Part shown: piece after piece, positions 49,171 to 61,800 of the stretch | Position numbering within the stretch: position 1 is the first letter of the stretch | How the letters are laid out: the number at the start of each line of letters is the position of its first letter | Assembly (NCBI RefSeq): GCF_036346855.1 | Contig: NZ_CP107841.1 | Span: 1,364,001 to 1,428,000 of the forward strand | Length of the DNA stretch: 64,000 nt | Direction of reading: 5' to 3' | Source: Streptomyces europaeiscabiei | Lineage (GTDB): Bacteria > Actinomycetota > Actinomycetes > Streptomycetales > Streptomycetaceae | Program-made: the position numbers and the translations under genes | Notes under the pieces: generated by a model | Seen by the model: the letters and a program-made list of their open reading frames with translations, nothing else | The model's database searches: none | Told to the model about the DNA's origin: nothing

Positions 49171-50234
49171 GAGGAGATCTGGACCTGCCCGTGGTCGCCG
49201 ATGACGAGGCGGTGGGTGGCGGGCAGCCGGGGTGCCAGGGTGACCTTGACATTGCGTCCGACGAGGGATGCGGCCACGCGGCGGATGCGGTCGAAGGACG
49301 ACTCTCGCAGCACGATGGAGTACTCGATCTCGCTGTGGGAGATGTGGCACTGCTCCGCGACCGACGTGGAGGGACCGATGTAGGAGTCGGTGACGATGCT
49401 CCCGGCGCCGATGATCACGGGGCCGACGATGCGGGAGCGGTGGACCTCGGCGCCCTCCTCGATCCGGACGCGTCCGATGATCTCGCTCTCCTCGTCCACG
49501 AAGCCGTCGACGCGGGGCTGGAGGCGCTCCAGGAGGGTGCGGTTGACCTCCAGCATGTCGGTGACGTTGCCGGTGTCCTTCCAGTAGCCGGTGATGACCG
49601 TGGAGCGCACGGTCATGCCCTGGTCGATCATCCACTGGAGGGCGTCGGTGATCTCGAGTTCGCCCCGGGGAGAGGGTCGGATGGCCCGGACGGCCTCGTG
49701 GACGGCGGTCGTGAAGAGGTACACGCCCGCGACGGCGAGGTCGCTGCGCGGTTTGCGGGGCTTCTCCTCGAGGTCGACGACGTTGCCCTGGTCGTCGATG
49801 ACCGCGACACCGAAGGCCGTCGGGTCACTGACGCGGGTGAGGAGGACCTGTGCGTCGGGCGGGTCCTTGCGGAACTCGTCGACGACGTCGCTGATGCCGT
49901 CGAGGACGAAGTTGTCTCCGAGGTACATGACGAAGTCGTCGTCGCCCAGGAAGGGTTCGGCGACGAGGACGGCGTGGGCGAGCCCGAGGGGTTCGTTCTG
50001 CTGGATGTAGGTGATGTTCAGGCCGAAGGCGGAGCCGTCGCCGACGGCGGCCCGGATCTCCGGGGCGGTGCTGCCGACGATGACGCCGACGTCGGTGATG
50101 CCCGCGGCGGCGATGGCTTCGAGGCCGTAGAAGAGGATCGGTTTGTTGGCGACCGGGACCAGCTGTTTGCTGGAGGTGTGGGTGATCGGTCGCAGTCGCG
50201 TACCGGATCCCCCCGCGAGCACGAGAGCCTTCAC
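49167..50234 (-). CDS. rfbA: Glucose-1-phosphate thymidylyltransferase, long form (RmlA/StrD type)
   Basis: A 355-aa protein that makes dTDP-glucose from glucose-1-phosphate and dTTP, the first step toward dTDP-deoxysugars. The N-terminal nucleotidyltransferase half shows GGSGTRLRPIT (nucleotide-binding loop), LGDN, VDLEEKPRKP and GELEITDAL. The C-terminal half (about 240-355) has hexapeptide-like repeats of a left-handed beta-helix (VIIGAGSIV, SYIGPST). That makes it the long form found in antibiotic clusters such as StrD, rather than the short RmlA. The GTG start at 50234 gives the family-typical MKALVLAGG. It lies downstream of PKS D on the same strand, after a terminator hairpin, and is coupled to the mqnB-like gene. 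It implies the macrolide is glycosylated; glycosyltransferases and later sugar genes are not in the window. Confidence 0.93.
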   Translation of the reverse strand: MKALVLAGGSGTRLRPITHTSSKQLVPVANKPILFYGLEAIAAAGITDVGVIVGSTAPEIRAAVGDGSAFGLNITYIQQNEPLGLAHAVLVAEPFLGDDDFVMYLGDNFVLDGISDVVDEFRKDPPDAQVLLTRVSDPTAFGVAVIDDQGNVVDLEEKPRKPRSDLAVAGVYLFTTAVHEAVRAIRPSPRGELEITDALQWMIDQGMTVRSTVITGYWKDTGNVTDMLEVNRTLLERLQPRVDGFVDEESEIIGRVRIEEGAEVHRSRIVGPVIIGAGSIVTDSYIGPSTSVAEQCHISHSEIEYSIVLRESSFDRIRRVAASLVGRNVKVTLAPRLPATHRLVIGDHGQVQISS

Positions 50235-50244
50235 TGTTCCATCC

Positions 50245-50281
50245 AGGTGGTGGGTGGGAGGTGGTGGGTGGGAGGTGGTGG
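50245..50281. repeat. 14-bp tandem repeat in the rfbA leader
   Basis: AGGTGGTGGGTGGG occurs twice in full (50245-50258, 50259-50272) and once in part (50273-50281). On the rfbA strand it is C-rich with almost no G, between the PKS D terminator and the rfbA start codon. Confidence 0.8.
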
Positions 50282-50322
50282 CCCGTCCGGGCCCTGACGG
50301 TGTGTCAGGGCCCGGACGGGCC
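50280..50322. terminator. Terminator hairpin after PKS D
   Basis: Two perfectly complementary 19-nt arms (50280-50298 and 50304-50322; left arm GGCCCGTCCGGGCCCTGAC) enclose a 5-nt loop. It starts 11 nt past the PKS D stop. Since rfbA follows on the same strand within 100 bp, it may end or attenuate the PKS D transcript before rfbA. Confidence 0.82.
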
Positions 50323-50333
50323 GGCCTGTCGGT

Positions 50334-53300
50334 TCAGGCCTCGTCGAGGTCGCCCTCCAGGAAGGCGCGCAGCTCGTCGTCGGAGACTTCGTCGGCCGAC
50401 GCCCCTGCCGCCGGGGTTCCCGCAGTGTCGGCGGTCGCGGTGGGCGCCGGGACGCCGTCCAGCCGGGCCAGCAGGCCGTGCAGTCGGCTGCGGAGCCTGT
50501 CCTGGAGGGCCTCGTCCACCGCTGATCCGGTGAGCTGGGCCTCCAGCGCGTCGAGCTGGTCGAGTACCGGGGACGCGACGGGCAGGTCGGCGGGGGCGAT
50601 GCGCTCCAGGAGATGCGCGGCGAGCCGCTGCGGCGTGGGGTGGTCGAACATGAGCGTCGCGGGCAGTCGTACGCCCGCGAGGGCACCGATGCGGTTGCGG
50701 AGTTCGACGGCGGTCAGCGAGTTGAACCCGCTGTCGAGGAAGCCTCCTTCGGGGTCGAGGGCGTCGGGGCTGTCGTGGCCGATGACGAGGGCGGCCTGGG
50801 CGAGCACGGCGTCCAGGACGGCGTCGTGCCGGGCGCTCGGGGCGAGTGCGGCGAGGCGTGCGCGCAGCTCGCCCTCGGCGGGCGCCGCGGGTGTGGCGGC
50901 CGCCTGGGCGGCGAGGCGTCCGGTGCGGGCCCCGACGAGGTCGCGGACCAGGTCGGGCACGGAGCCGTCGGAGGCGCGCAGGGCGGCCGGGTCGAGGTCG
51001 GCGGGCGCGTACCAGGGCTCCGGGGAACGCATCGCGGTGTCGAGCAGGGCGAGCGCGTCGGCGGTGTTCATCGGGCGCAGTCCGCTGCGGGCGATGCGGC
51101 GCAGGTCGGCCTCGCCGAGCTTGCCGGTCATGCCGCTGCGTTCGGCCCACAGGCCCCAGGCGAGGGACTGGACGCGGCGTCCGTGCGCGGCGTGGCGCGC
51201 GGCGAAGGCGTCGAGGAAGGCGTTGGCCGCCGAGTAGTTGCCCTGGCCGACGCCGCCGAGTGTCCCCGCGAGCGAGGAGAACAGCACGAGTGCGGCGCCG
51301 GTGTCGCGGGTGAGCTGTTCCAGCAGCACGGTGGCGTCGGCCTTGGCGCGCAGTACCGTGTCGACGCGCTCGGGGGTGAGGGACTGCACGATGCCGTCGT
51401 CGAGGACGCCGGCGGTGTGGACGACCGCGGTCAGCGGGCGGTCGGCGGGGATGCCGTCGAGCAGTGCGGTCAGGGCGGCAGGGTCGGCGACGTCGCAGGC
51501 CGCGACGGTCACGTGGGCGCCGTGGCCGGTGAGTTCCTCGTGGAGTTCGGTCATGCCGTCGGCGGCGGCGCCGCGTCGTCCGGCCAGCACCAGGGAGCGG
51601 ACGCCGTGGACGGTGACCAGGTGGCGGGCGATCCGCCGGCCGAGGACTCCGCCGGCCCCGGTGACCAGGACGGTGCCGTCGCCGGGTGTGCCCGCCGGGG
51701 TGCCGGCGGGTGTGTCCGCCGGGGTGGTGCGGGTGAGGCGGGAAGTGAGTGCGGTGCCCTCACGCAGGGCGATCTCACTGTCACCCAGGGCCAGTACGGC
51801 GGGCAGCAGGGCGAGCGAGGCCGCGCTGCCGTCGTGGTCGACGAGGGCGAAGCGGCCGGGGTTCTCCGCGCGTGCCGCGCGGATCAGGCCCCAGACGGCC
51901 GCCTGGGCGGGGTCGGTGTGCGGCGCGTCGCCGGGTGAGGTGCTGACGGCGTGCCGGGTGAGCACCACCAGCCGGGAGCCGGCGAGGCCGTCGTGGGCGA
52001 GCCAGTCCGTGACCAGGCCGAGGGCGTGGTGGGAGGCGTGCCGGGCAGCGACGGCGGGATCGGTGTCCTCGCCGGTGTCGGGCAGCGCGGCGAGGACGGT
52101 CGCGGGTACGGCCGTGTCGGCCACGGCCGTCAGGAGCGCGGCGGCATCGGCGTGGTGGACGGCGTCCGCGAGTGCCGGTGCGGCGGGCGGGACGGCGCTG
52201 CCGACGAGGTGCCGTGGGCCGGCGGGGGGTGCGCCGAGGGCGACGGGTGTCCAGCGGATGCGGTGCAGTGCCCCGCGGCCGGGGGCGGCCGGCAGCGCGT
52301 CGGTGTCGACGGGGCGCAGGGCGAGGGTGTCGATGTCGGCGACCGGGTTGCCCGTCTGGTCCAGGAGGGTCACCCGGTAGGTGTGCTCCTCGGCGGCCGG
52401 GACGAGACGGACGCGCAGGGCGGTGGATCCGGCGCTGTGCACGGTGATGTCCGAGAAGGTGAACGGGACGACCGTGCCGGTGTCTTCGGCGGCGGCGAGA
52501 GCCACCGTGTGCAGGGCCGCGTCCAGCAGGGCGGGGTGCACGCGGAAGCGGTCGGTGCCCTGAAGGTGTTCGCCGTCCGCGGGGGCGATCTCCGCGTACA
52601 CGGTGTCGCCGTCGCGCCAGGCCGCGCGCAGGCCGCGGAAGGCCGGGCCGTAGGCGAAGCCGCCCTCGGCGATGCGCTCGTACAGGCCGGTCACGTCGAC
52701 GGGCGTGGCCGTCGGCGGCGGCCACGCGGCGGCAAGGGGTACGGCGGCGGCCGCCGGGGTGTCGCTGAGGGTGCCCTCGGCGTGCCGGGTCCAGGGGTCC
52801 TGGGCGGTGTCGCCGCCGGTGGCGGGCCTGGAGTGCACGGTCAGGGCTCGGTTGCCGTCGCCGTCGGGTGCGCCGACGGCGACCTGGAGGTGGACGCCTG
52901 CGTGCCCGGGGAGGACCAGCGGGGTCTGCAGGGTGAGGTCGGTGATGCGGGCGGCTCCGACATGGGCGCAGGCCTCCATGGCGAGGTCGAGGAAGGCGGT
53001 GCCGGGGAAGAGGACGCGGCCGGCGAGCGCGTGGTCGGCGAGCCAGGGCCGGTCCTGGACGGAGACGGTTCCGGTCAGGACGACTCCGGAGCTGTCGGCG
53101 AGGGGGACGGCCGCCGTCACCAGCTGGTGACCCACCTGTTCCAGGTCGGTGCGGAGGGTGTCGGCGCCGGTGCTCTCCAGCCAGTAGGTGCGTCGCTGGA
53201 AGGGGTAGGTGGGCAGGTCGGTGCGGCGGGCTCCGGTGGGGGCGAACCAGCTGTCCCAGTCGACGCGGTGGCCGTGGGTGTGCAGCCGGGCCAGGGCGGA

Positions 53301-55820
53301 GGTCAGTGACGCTCCCTCCTCGGTGTCCCGGCCCAGGGTCGGCACGAGGGTGGCGTCGTCCTCGACGCAGTCGCCGGCGAGCGCGGTGAGGACGTCACCC
53401 GGTCCGATCTCGACATAGGTGGTGATGCCCTGTTCCTCGAGGGCGCGGATCCCGTCGCGGAAGCGGACGCCCGCACGGACCTGACGCACCCAGTAGGCGC
53501 CGTCGAAGGGTTCGTCGGCGGTGACGGGGCGTCCGGTGAGGGTGGACACCACCGGCACGGCGGGGGTGGCGTGGCCGAGCTCCGCGGTGTGCGCGGCGAA
53601 CGTGTCGAGCATGCCGTCCATGTGGTGCGAGTGGAAGGCGTGGCTGACCTTGAGGCGGTGCGTCCTGCGGCCCTGGGCGGCCAGTTCGGCGGCGACCGCG
53701 AGGACGGCGTCCTCGTCTCCGGACAGGACGGTGGCGAGCGGGCCGTTGAGCGCGGCGACGGCGACCCGGCCCTCGTGGGCGGCGAGCAGCGGGGCCACCT
53801 CGTCCTCGCCGGCCTGGACGGAGACCATGGCTCCGCCCGCCGGGAGGTCCCCCATCAGGGTGCCGCGTACGGCGACGAGGCGGCAGGCGTCCTCCAGGGC
53901 GAGGACGCCCGCGACATGGGCCGCGGCGATCTCGCCCACGGAGTGGCCGAGCAGCGCGTCGGGCCGTACGTCCAGGCTCTCCAGGAGCCGGTACAGGGCG
54001 ACTTGGACGGCGAACAGCGCGGCCTGGGTGTAGGCGGTGCGGTCGAGCAGGGCGGCCTGCGGGGTGCCAGGCTCGGCGAACATCACGTCCCGCAGCGGCT
54101 GGTCGAGGTGGGCGTCGAGGTGGGCACAGACCTCGTCGAGGGCGTCGGCGAACACCTCGTACCGCTCGTACAGGGTGCGGCCGGCGGCTGCCCGCTGGGC
54201 GCCCTGACCGGAGAAGAGGAAGGCCGTCCTGCCGCCGCGAGCCCGGCCGGTGACGAGGAGCGGGTTCTCGCGTCCCTCGGCGAGGGCGGTGAGCGCCTCG
54301 GCGAGGGCGTCGGTGCCGTCGGCGACGACGGCCGCCCGGTCGTCGTGGTGGGCGCGGGTGGTGGCCAGGGACAGGGCGAGGTCGGCCGGCTCCGTCTCCG
54401 GGCGGGCGGCGATGTGGTCGAGGAGGCGGCGGGCCTGGGCGCGCAGTGCGGCCGTGCCACGGGCGGACAGCAGCCAGGGCAGGGCCCCGGAGGTTGTGCC
54501 GGCCGGGCGCGGCTCCGCAGGCGCGGGGCTGTCCGGCTCCTGGAGGATGACGTGGGCGTTGGTTCCGGAGACGCCGAAGGAGGAGACGCCCGCGCGGCGC
54601 GGGGTGTCACCGGGCGTCCAGTGACGCTCCTCGTGCAGCAGGCGTACGGCGCCGGAGGACCAGTCGATGTGCGGGGAGGGGTCCTCGGCGTGCAGGGTGC
54701 GCGGCAGGACGCCGTGCCGCATCGCCATCACCATCTTGATGACGCCCGCGACGCCGGACGCGGCCTGGGTGTGGCCGATGTTGGACTTCAGCGCGCCCAG
54801 CCACAGCGGGCGTTCGGCGGGCCGGTCCTGGCCGTAGACGGCGAGCAGGGCCTGGGCCTCGATGGGGTCGCCGAGGGTGGTGCCGGTGCCGTGCGCCTCG
54901 ACGGCGTCCACGTCCTTGGGAGAGAGCCCGGCGGAGGCCAGCGCCTGCCGGATGACGCGCTGCTGGGCCGGTCCGCTGGGCGCGGTCAGGCCGTTGGAGG
55001 CGCCGTCCTGGTTGACGGCGGTCGCGGCGACGGTGGCGAGCACGGGGTGCCCGTGTCGGCGGGCGTCGGAGAGGCGCTCCAGCAGGAGCAGGCCGACGCC
55101 TTCGGCCCAGCCGGCGCCGTCGGCCTCGGCGGAGAAAGGCTTGCAGCGTCCGTCGGGCGAGAGGGCGCGCTGCCTGCTGAACTCGACGAAGGTGTCGGGG
55201 GTGGAGATCACGGTGACGCCGCCGGCCAGGGCGAGTTCGCACTCTCCGGACCGCAGTGCCTGCGCGGCGAGGTGCAGGGCGACGAGGGAGGAGGAGCAGG
55301 CGGTGTCGACGGTGACGGCCGGCCCCTCCAGGCCGAAGGTGTAGGCGATGCGCCCGGAGGCGACACTGCCGGCGCTGCCGGTGGCGAGGTAGCCCTCCAG
55401 TCCCTCGGGGGCTCGGCGGACGCGGCTGCCGTAGTCGTTGTAGTTGGAGCCGATGAACACGCCCGCCCGGGCGCCGCGCATCCGGTCGGGTTCGATCCCT
55501 GCGCGTTCGAACGCTTCCCAGGAGGTCTCAAGGAGCAGCCGGTGCTGCGGGTCGATGGCGACGGCCTCGCGGGGTGCGATCCCGAAGAACGCGGGGTCGA
55601 ACTCCGCCGCGTCGTGCAGGAATCCGCCGTGCCGGGTGTACGAGTGGCCGGTGCGGTCGGGGTCGGGGTCGTAGAGGTGGTCGACGTTCCAGCCGCGGTC
55701 GGCGGGGAAGGGGGTGATGGCGTCGGTGCCCTCGGCGACCAGTCGCCACAGGTCTTCCGGGGAGGTGACGTCGCCGGGGAAGCGGCAGCTCATGCCGACG
55801 ATGACGACGGGGTCGTCGTC
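50334..55820 (-). other. PKS module D3: KS-AT(malonyl)-DH-KR-ACP with docking tail
   Basis: Landmarks are KS Cys codon 55296-55298; AT Ser codon 53940-53942 (GHSVGE) with HAFH at 53631-53642 (malonyl-CoA); DH His codon 53031-53033 (HALAGRVLFP) and Asp codon 52521-52523; KR with LDD and Tyr codon 51234-51236; ACP Ser codon 50718-50720 in GFNSL. The AT oxyanion segment reads GQGAQRAAAGR where [11 protein letters not shown] is normal. Predicted output: a double bond. Confidence 0.87.
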
Positions 55821-58800
55821 GACGGCGGCCGTCGGCAGCTGCTGCAGGGCTTCGGCGGTCGCGTCGGCGGCGAACAGCTCCTGGTCCAGGTGGGCGGCGA
55901 GGGCGTTCGCGGACGGGTGGTCGAAGGCGAGGGTGACCGGCAGTCGCAGCCCGGTGGCCTCGGCGAACCGGTTGCGCAGTTCGACCGCGGTCAGCGAGTC
56001 GAAGCCGAGGTCCCGGAAAGCACGCCCGTCGGGGACGGCGTCGGGGTCTGCGTGCCCGAGGACGGCGGCGGCCTGCGCGCGTACCTCGGCGAGCAGCGCG
56101 GCGCGGCGCTCGGCGGGGGCCAGCGCGGCCAGCCTGCGCACGAGCGGCGGCCCGTCGGCGGCGTCGGCCTCCTTCTCCTCGTCGCCGCCCGCCGCGACGG
56201 TCTTGCGGGCCTCGGGGAAGTCGCGCAGCGCGGCGAACGCGCGGACCGTGACGAGCTTCCAGTCGACGTCGGCGACGATCAGGAACTCCTCGTCCTGGTC
56301 GAGGGCCTTCTGCAGGGAGGCGATGGCCAGGTCGGGATCCATCGGCGGCACACCGTCGCGGCGGAGCCGCTCGGCGACCTCCTCCCCGACCATGCCGCCG
56401 CCCGCCCATGTGCCCCAGCCGACGGAGGTGGCGGGGAGTCCCTCGGCCCGGCGGCGGGCGGCCAGCGCGTCGAGGAAGGCGTTGGCTGCGGCGTAGCTGC
56501 CCTGTCCGGGGCCGCCGAGGGTGCCGGCCATGGACGAGAACAGCACGAACGCGTCCAGGTCGAGGTGGCGGGTGGCGGCGTCGAGAGCGAGTGCGGCGTC
56601 GGCCTTGGGGCCCATGACGCCGTGGGCGCGCTGTGGAGTGAGCGCGTCGATGACACCGTCGTCGATGACGCCCGCGGTGTGCACGACCGCGGTGAGGGTG
56701 CCGCCGCCGGGCAGGTCGTCGACGAGCCGTCGTACCGCGTCGGCGTCGGAGACATCGCAGGCGACCACCGTCGCGGGGGTGCCCAGTTCGGCCAGTTCCG
56801 CGACGAGTTCGTCGGCGCCGGGGGCAGCCGGGCCGCGCCGTGAGGCGAGCACCAGGTGCTCGGCGCCGCCGCGGGCCAGCCAGCGGGCGACGTGCCGGCC
56901 GAGCCCGCCGGTGCCTCCGGTGACGAGGACGGTGCCGGACGGCTGCCACCGGCCGTCGGGGCGCGGTCCCTCACCGGCGCGCACCAGTCTCCGGGCGAAG
57001 ATGCCCGACCCGCGCACCGCGAGGTGGTCCTCCTCCATGGTCCCGGACAGCCCGTCGACCAGCCGGGAGGCGGCCCGGTCGTCGAGCGCGTCGGGCAGGT
57101 CGATCAGGCCGCCCCAGCGCTGGGGGTACTCCAGGGCCGCGATCCGGCCGAGACCCCAGGTCATCGCCTGGAGCGGATGGTTCAGCCGCTCGCGGCGGTG
57201 GACGGAGACGGCACCGCGCGTGGCGCACCAGACGGGCGCGTCGAGCCGGACGTCACCGAGCGCCTGGAGCAGGGAGGCGGTCAGGACCAGGCCGGTGGGC
57301 AGGACGCCTTCCCCGGACCAGGGTGACTCGTCCAGGGCGAGCAGCGAGAGCACTCCGCCGATCTCGGTGCCGTCGGTCTGCTGCCGGATCATGTCGGCCA
57401 TAAGGTCGCGCTCGGCGGCAGGTCCCCCGGCGACGAGGAGAAGCGCTCCGGCCGACCGCTCGTCGAGCGCCGCGAACACCTGCCGGACGAGGGGGTCGGT
57501 CTCGTGTCCTGCGGGGACGACGACCAGCCAGGTGCCCATGAGGTCTGCGGCCCGTGCGGCTCGCGCGGTGCTGGGCCGCCAGGCGATCCGGTAGCGCCAG
57601 GCGTCCAGGGTGGAGCGGTTGATCCGGTCGCGCCGCCACGACGACAACGCGGGCACGACCTCGGCCAGCGACCGCACGTCCTCCATACCGAGGCTCTCGG
57701 CGAGGGAGTCCAGGTCGTGGTTGTCGACGCTGTTCCAGAAGCCGTCGTCGAGCACACCCGGGCTCCCGTCGACGGCGGAGTCCCGGACCGCGGGCTCCAG
57801 CCAGTAGCGGCTGCGCTGGAAGGCGTAGGTCGGCAGGTCCACCCGGCGCGGGGACAGCCCCTCGAAAGCCGGCGCCCAGTCCACGGAGACACCATGCGCC
57901 CACGCCTGGGCCAGGGAGAGATGGAAGCGCTCCAGACCGCCCTCACCACGGCGCAGTGAACCCACCACGACCGCGTCCGCGCCGGCCGCCTCGACGGTCT
58001 CCGTCACCGGCACCGTCAGCACCGGGTGCGGACTCATCTCCAGGAAAGCGCCGTGCCCCTCCGCGACCAGCTTGGCCACCGCGGGCTCCAGACACACCGT
58101 CCGACGCAGGTTCCGGTACCAGTACCCCGCGTCCGTCTCCGCCGAATCAATCCACTCGCCGGTCACCGTCGACAGGAAAGGAACGGACGGCTCCAACGCC
58201 ACCACCGGCGCCAGAACCTCCGCCAACTCCCCCTCGATCAACTCCACATGAGACGAATGCGACGCATAATCCACCTCGATCCGCCGCACCCGAACACCCG
58301 ACTCCTGGGCGAACAGCACCAGTTCATCCAGCGCATCCGCATCACCCGAGACCACCGTGGACACCGGACCGTTCACCGCCGCCACCGACACCCGACCCGG
58401 CCAACGCCCCGCCAACCCAGCCGCACCCTCAGCGTCAAGGGCGACCGACACCATCCCCCCACGCCCCGCCAACGCCACAATCGCCCGCGAACGCAACGCC
58501 ACCACCCGCGCACCATCCACCAACGACAACGCACCAGCCACCACCGCGGCAGCGATCTCACCCTGCGAATGCCCCACCACAGCAGCCGGCCGCACCCCGA
58601 ACGACTCCCACAACGCAGCCAACGACACCATCACCGCCCACAACACCGGCTGCACCACATCCACCCGGTCCAACCCGGGCGCACCCTCCACCCCCCGCAC
58701 CACATCCACCAACGACCACTCAACAAACCCATCCAGAGCAGCCCCACACTCCGCAAACCGAGCCGCGAACACCGGCGAGGAATCCAACAACCCCACCGCC

Positions 58801-61800
58801 ATCCCCACCCACTGCGACCCCTGCCCCGGAAACACAAACACCGCATCCACCACATCACCAGGACGCCGCACACCACCCCGGACCACATCCGGAACAGCGG
58901 TTCCGGCGCCCAGAGCGCGCAACGAAGCGGCCAGGCTCTCGCGGTCGGCGCCGACGACGACGGCCCGCTCCTCCAATGCCGCACGACCCACCAGCAGGGA
59001 GTGCGCGATGTCGACCGCATCGGCGTCCGCGCTCTCCAAGTGGGCAGCCAGCCGCGCCGCCTGAGCACGCAGGGCCTTCTCCGAGCGGGCGGAGAGCAGC
59101 CACGGAACGACCGCACCCGACCGGTCCGCACCAGTCCTCGCCGGTTCCTCCCCAGCGACCTGACCGGCCTCTTCGAGGATCACGTGCGCATTCGTACCGC
59201 TCACGCCGAACGACGAGACACCCGCCCGACGCGGCCGCCCGACGCTCTCCCAGGGCCGGGCCTCGGCGAGGACCTCGACCTGTCCGGTCGGCCAGTCGAC
59301 GAACGGGGAGATCTCCTCGGTGTGCAAGGACCTGGCCAGGGTGCCGTGTCGCATCGCCTGGACCATCTTGATGACACCGGCCATACCCGAAGCGGCCTGC
59401 GTGTGACCGATGTTGGACTTCACCGACCCCAGCCACAGCGGCCTATCCCCGGCCCGCTCCTGGCCATAGGTCGCCAACAACGCCTGCGCCTCGATCGGGT
59501 CACCCAACTTCGTCCCCGTACCGTGCGCCTCCACCACATCCACATCCGCAGCCGACAACCCCGCATCAGCCAAAGCCGCCCGAATCACCCGCTGCTGGGA
59601 GCGGCCGTTGGGTGCGGTGAGACCGTTGGAGGCACCGTCCTGGTTGATCGCCGAACCACGCACCACCGCCAGCACTTGGTGGCCGTTGGCCCGCGCGTCC
59701 GAAAGCCGCTCAAGGAGCAGCACACCCACACCCTCGGCCATGCCCATGCCGTCGGCGCCCGCGCCGAACGCCTTGCAGCGGCCGTCCATCGCGAGACCGC
59801 GCTGGCGGCTGAAGCCGACCAGCCCGATCGGCTCGCCCATGACGGCGGCGCCGCCGGTCAGGGCGAGGGAGCACTCCCCGGACCGCAGGGAGCGCATGGC
59901 CAGGTGCATGGCGACGAGTGCGGAGGAGCAGCCGGTGTCCATGGTCACGGCGGGGCCTTCCAGGCCGAGCGTGTAGGAGATGCGGCCGGAGGCGATGCTG
60001 GTGACGGTGCCGGTGATCAGATGGCCTTCGAGGCCGTCCGGTACGTCGCCGGTCGCACCGTAGCCCTGGTGGGAGACACCGACGAAGACTCCGGTGTCGC
60101 TGCCGTGCAGGCTGTCGGGCGCGATACCGGCACGCTCAAGGGTCTCCCAGGTGGTCTCCAGGAGGAGCCGCTGCTGCGGGTCCATCGCGGTCGCCTCACG
60201 CGGCGAGATACCGAAGAACCCGGCGTCGAACTCGGCCGCGTCGTGCAGGAACCCGCCCTCGCGGACATAGCTGGTGCCGGCCCGGTCGGGATCGGGGTCG
60301 TACAGGGTGTCGAGGTCCCAGCCGCGGTCGGCGGGAAGCGACGATATGGCGTCGGTCTCGTCCAGGACGAGCCGCCAGAAGTCGTCGGGCGAGTGCGCTC
60401 CGCCGGGGAAGCGGCAGCCCATGGAGACGATCGCGATCGGCTCGTCCTCGTGCGCAGGTCGGCCCGCCGCGATGATCGGGAGTACCGCTGCCTGCTCGTC
60501 GGCGGAGTCGTCGACGAGCTGTCCGCGCAGGTGGCGTACGAGGTCGCGGATGTTGGGGTGGTCGAAGACGATCGTGGCGGGCAGGGCCAGTCCGGTCGCC
60601 TCGTTGAGCCGGTTGCGCAGTTCGACCGCGGTGAGGGAGTCGAAGCCGAGTTCACGGAAGGCCCGGGTGGGGGGGATGTCGTTGCTGTCGCTGTGGCCGA
60701 GGACGGCGGCGACCTGGCCGCGTACCACGTCGGCCAGGGCACGGTCACGTTCGGCGGCCGACAGGGCGGCGAGTTCCGCGCGCAGTCCCCCGCGGCGGTC
60801 GGCGGCCCGGTCGAGGACGGCCTCGTCGGCCTTCATCGCCTCGGCGACCTCGGGGACCTCGTGCAGCAGCGGCCGGGGGTGCGTCGCGGTGAAGACGGGG
60901 ACGAAGCGCTCCCAGTCGATGTCGGCGACGGCGAGGAAGGTCTCGTCGTGGTCGAGCGCCTGCTGGAGGCCGGCGACGGCGAGTTCGGCGTCCATGAAGG
61001 GGATGCCGCGCCAGCGCAGTTGCTCGCGTACGACGTTGACGGCCATGCCGCCGCCTTCGGGGCTCCAGATGCCCCACGCCAGGGACGTACCGGTCAGGCC
61101 ACGGGCTCTGCGGTGCTCGGCGAGGGCGTCGACATAGGCGTTGGACGCGGAGTAGGCGCCGTGGTCGCCACTGCCCCAGGTACCGGCGACGGACGAGTAC
61201 AGGACGAAGGCGTCCAGCCGGTCGTGGTCGAAGATCTCGTCGAGGTTGGCCGCCCCGAGCAGCTTGGCGCGGGCTCCCTCGGCGAAGAAGTCGAGGTCGG
61301 TGTCGGCGAGGGGGGCGAGCATGCCGACACCCGCGGTGTGCACGACCGTGCGGATGGCGGGCCCGTCGGACTCGGCCTGTTCGACGAGGCGGCGCAGTGC
61401 CTCCCGGTCGGCGACGTCGCAGGCCGCGATGGTGACCCGGCAGCCGAGACCGGTGAGTTCGCGCTCCAGCTCCGCCGCGCCGGGTGCTTCGGCGCCGTGC
61501 CGGCTCGTCAGCACCAGGTGCTCGGCGCCGTTGCGGGCGAGCAGCCGGGCGGTGTGGGCGCCGAGTCCGCCGGTGCCTCCGGTGACGAGCGCGGCGCCAC
61601 TGGTGCGCCAGGTGCGCGGCGCGGCGCGGCCGGCGAGGGGCGCGCGGACCAGTCTGCGGATGTGGGCGCTCCGGCCGCGCAGGGCGATCTGGTCCTCGTC
61701 GCCCCGGGCGGCGAGGACGGCGATGAGCCCGCGTGCGCTGTCGTCGTCCAGTTCACCGGGGAGGTCGACGAGTCCGCCCCAGTGCCGGGGCTGTTCCAGG

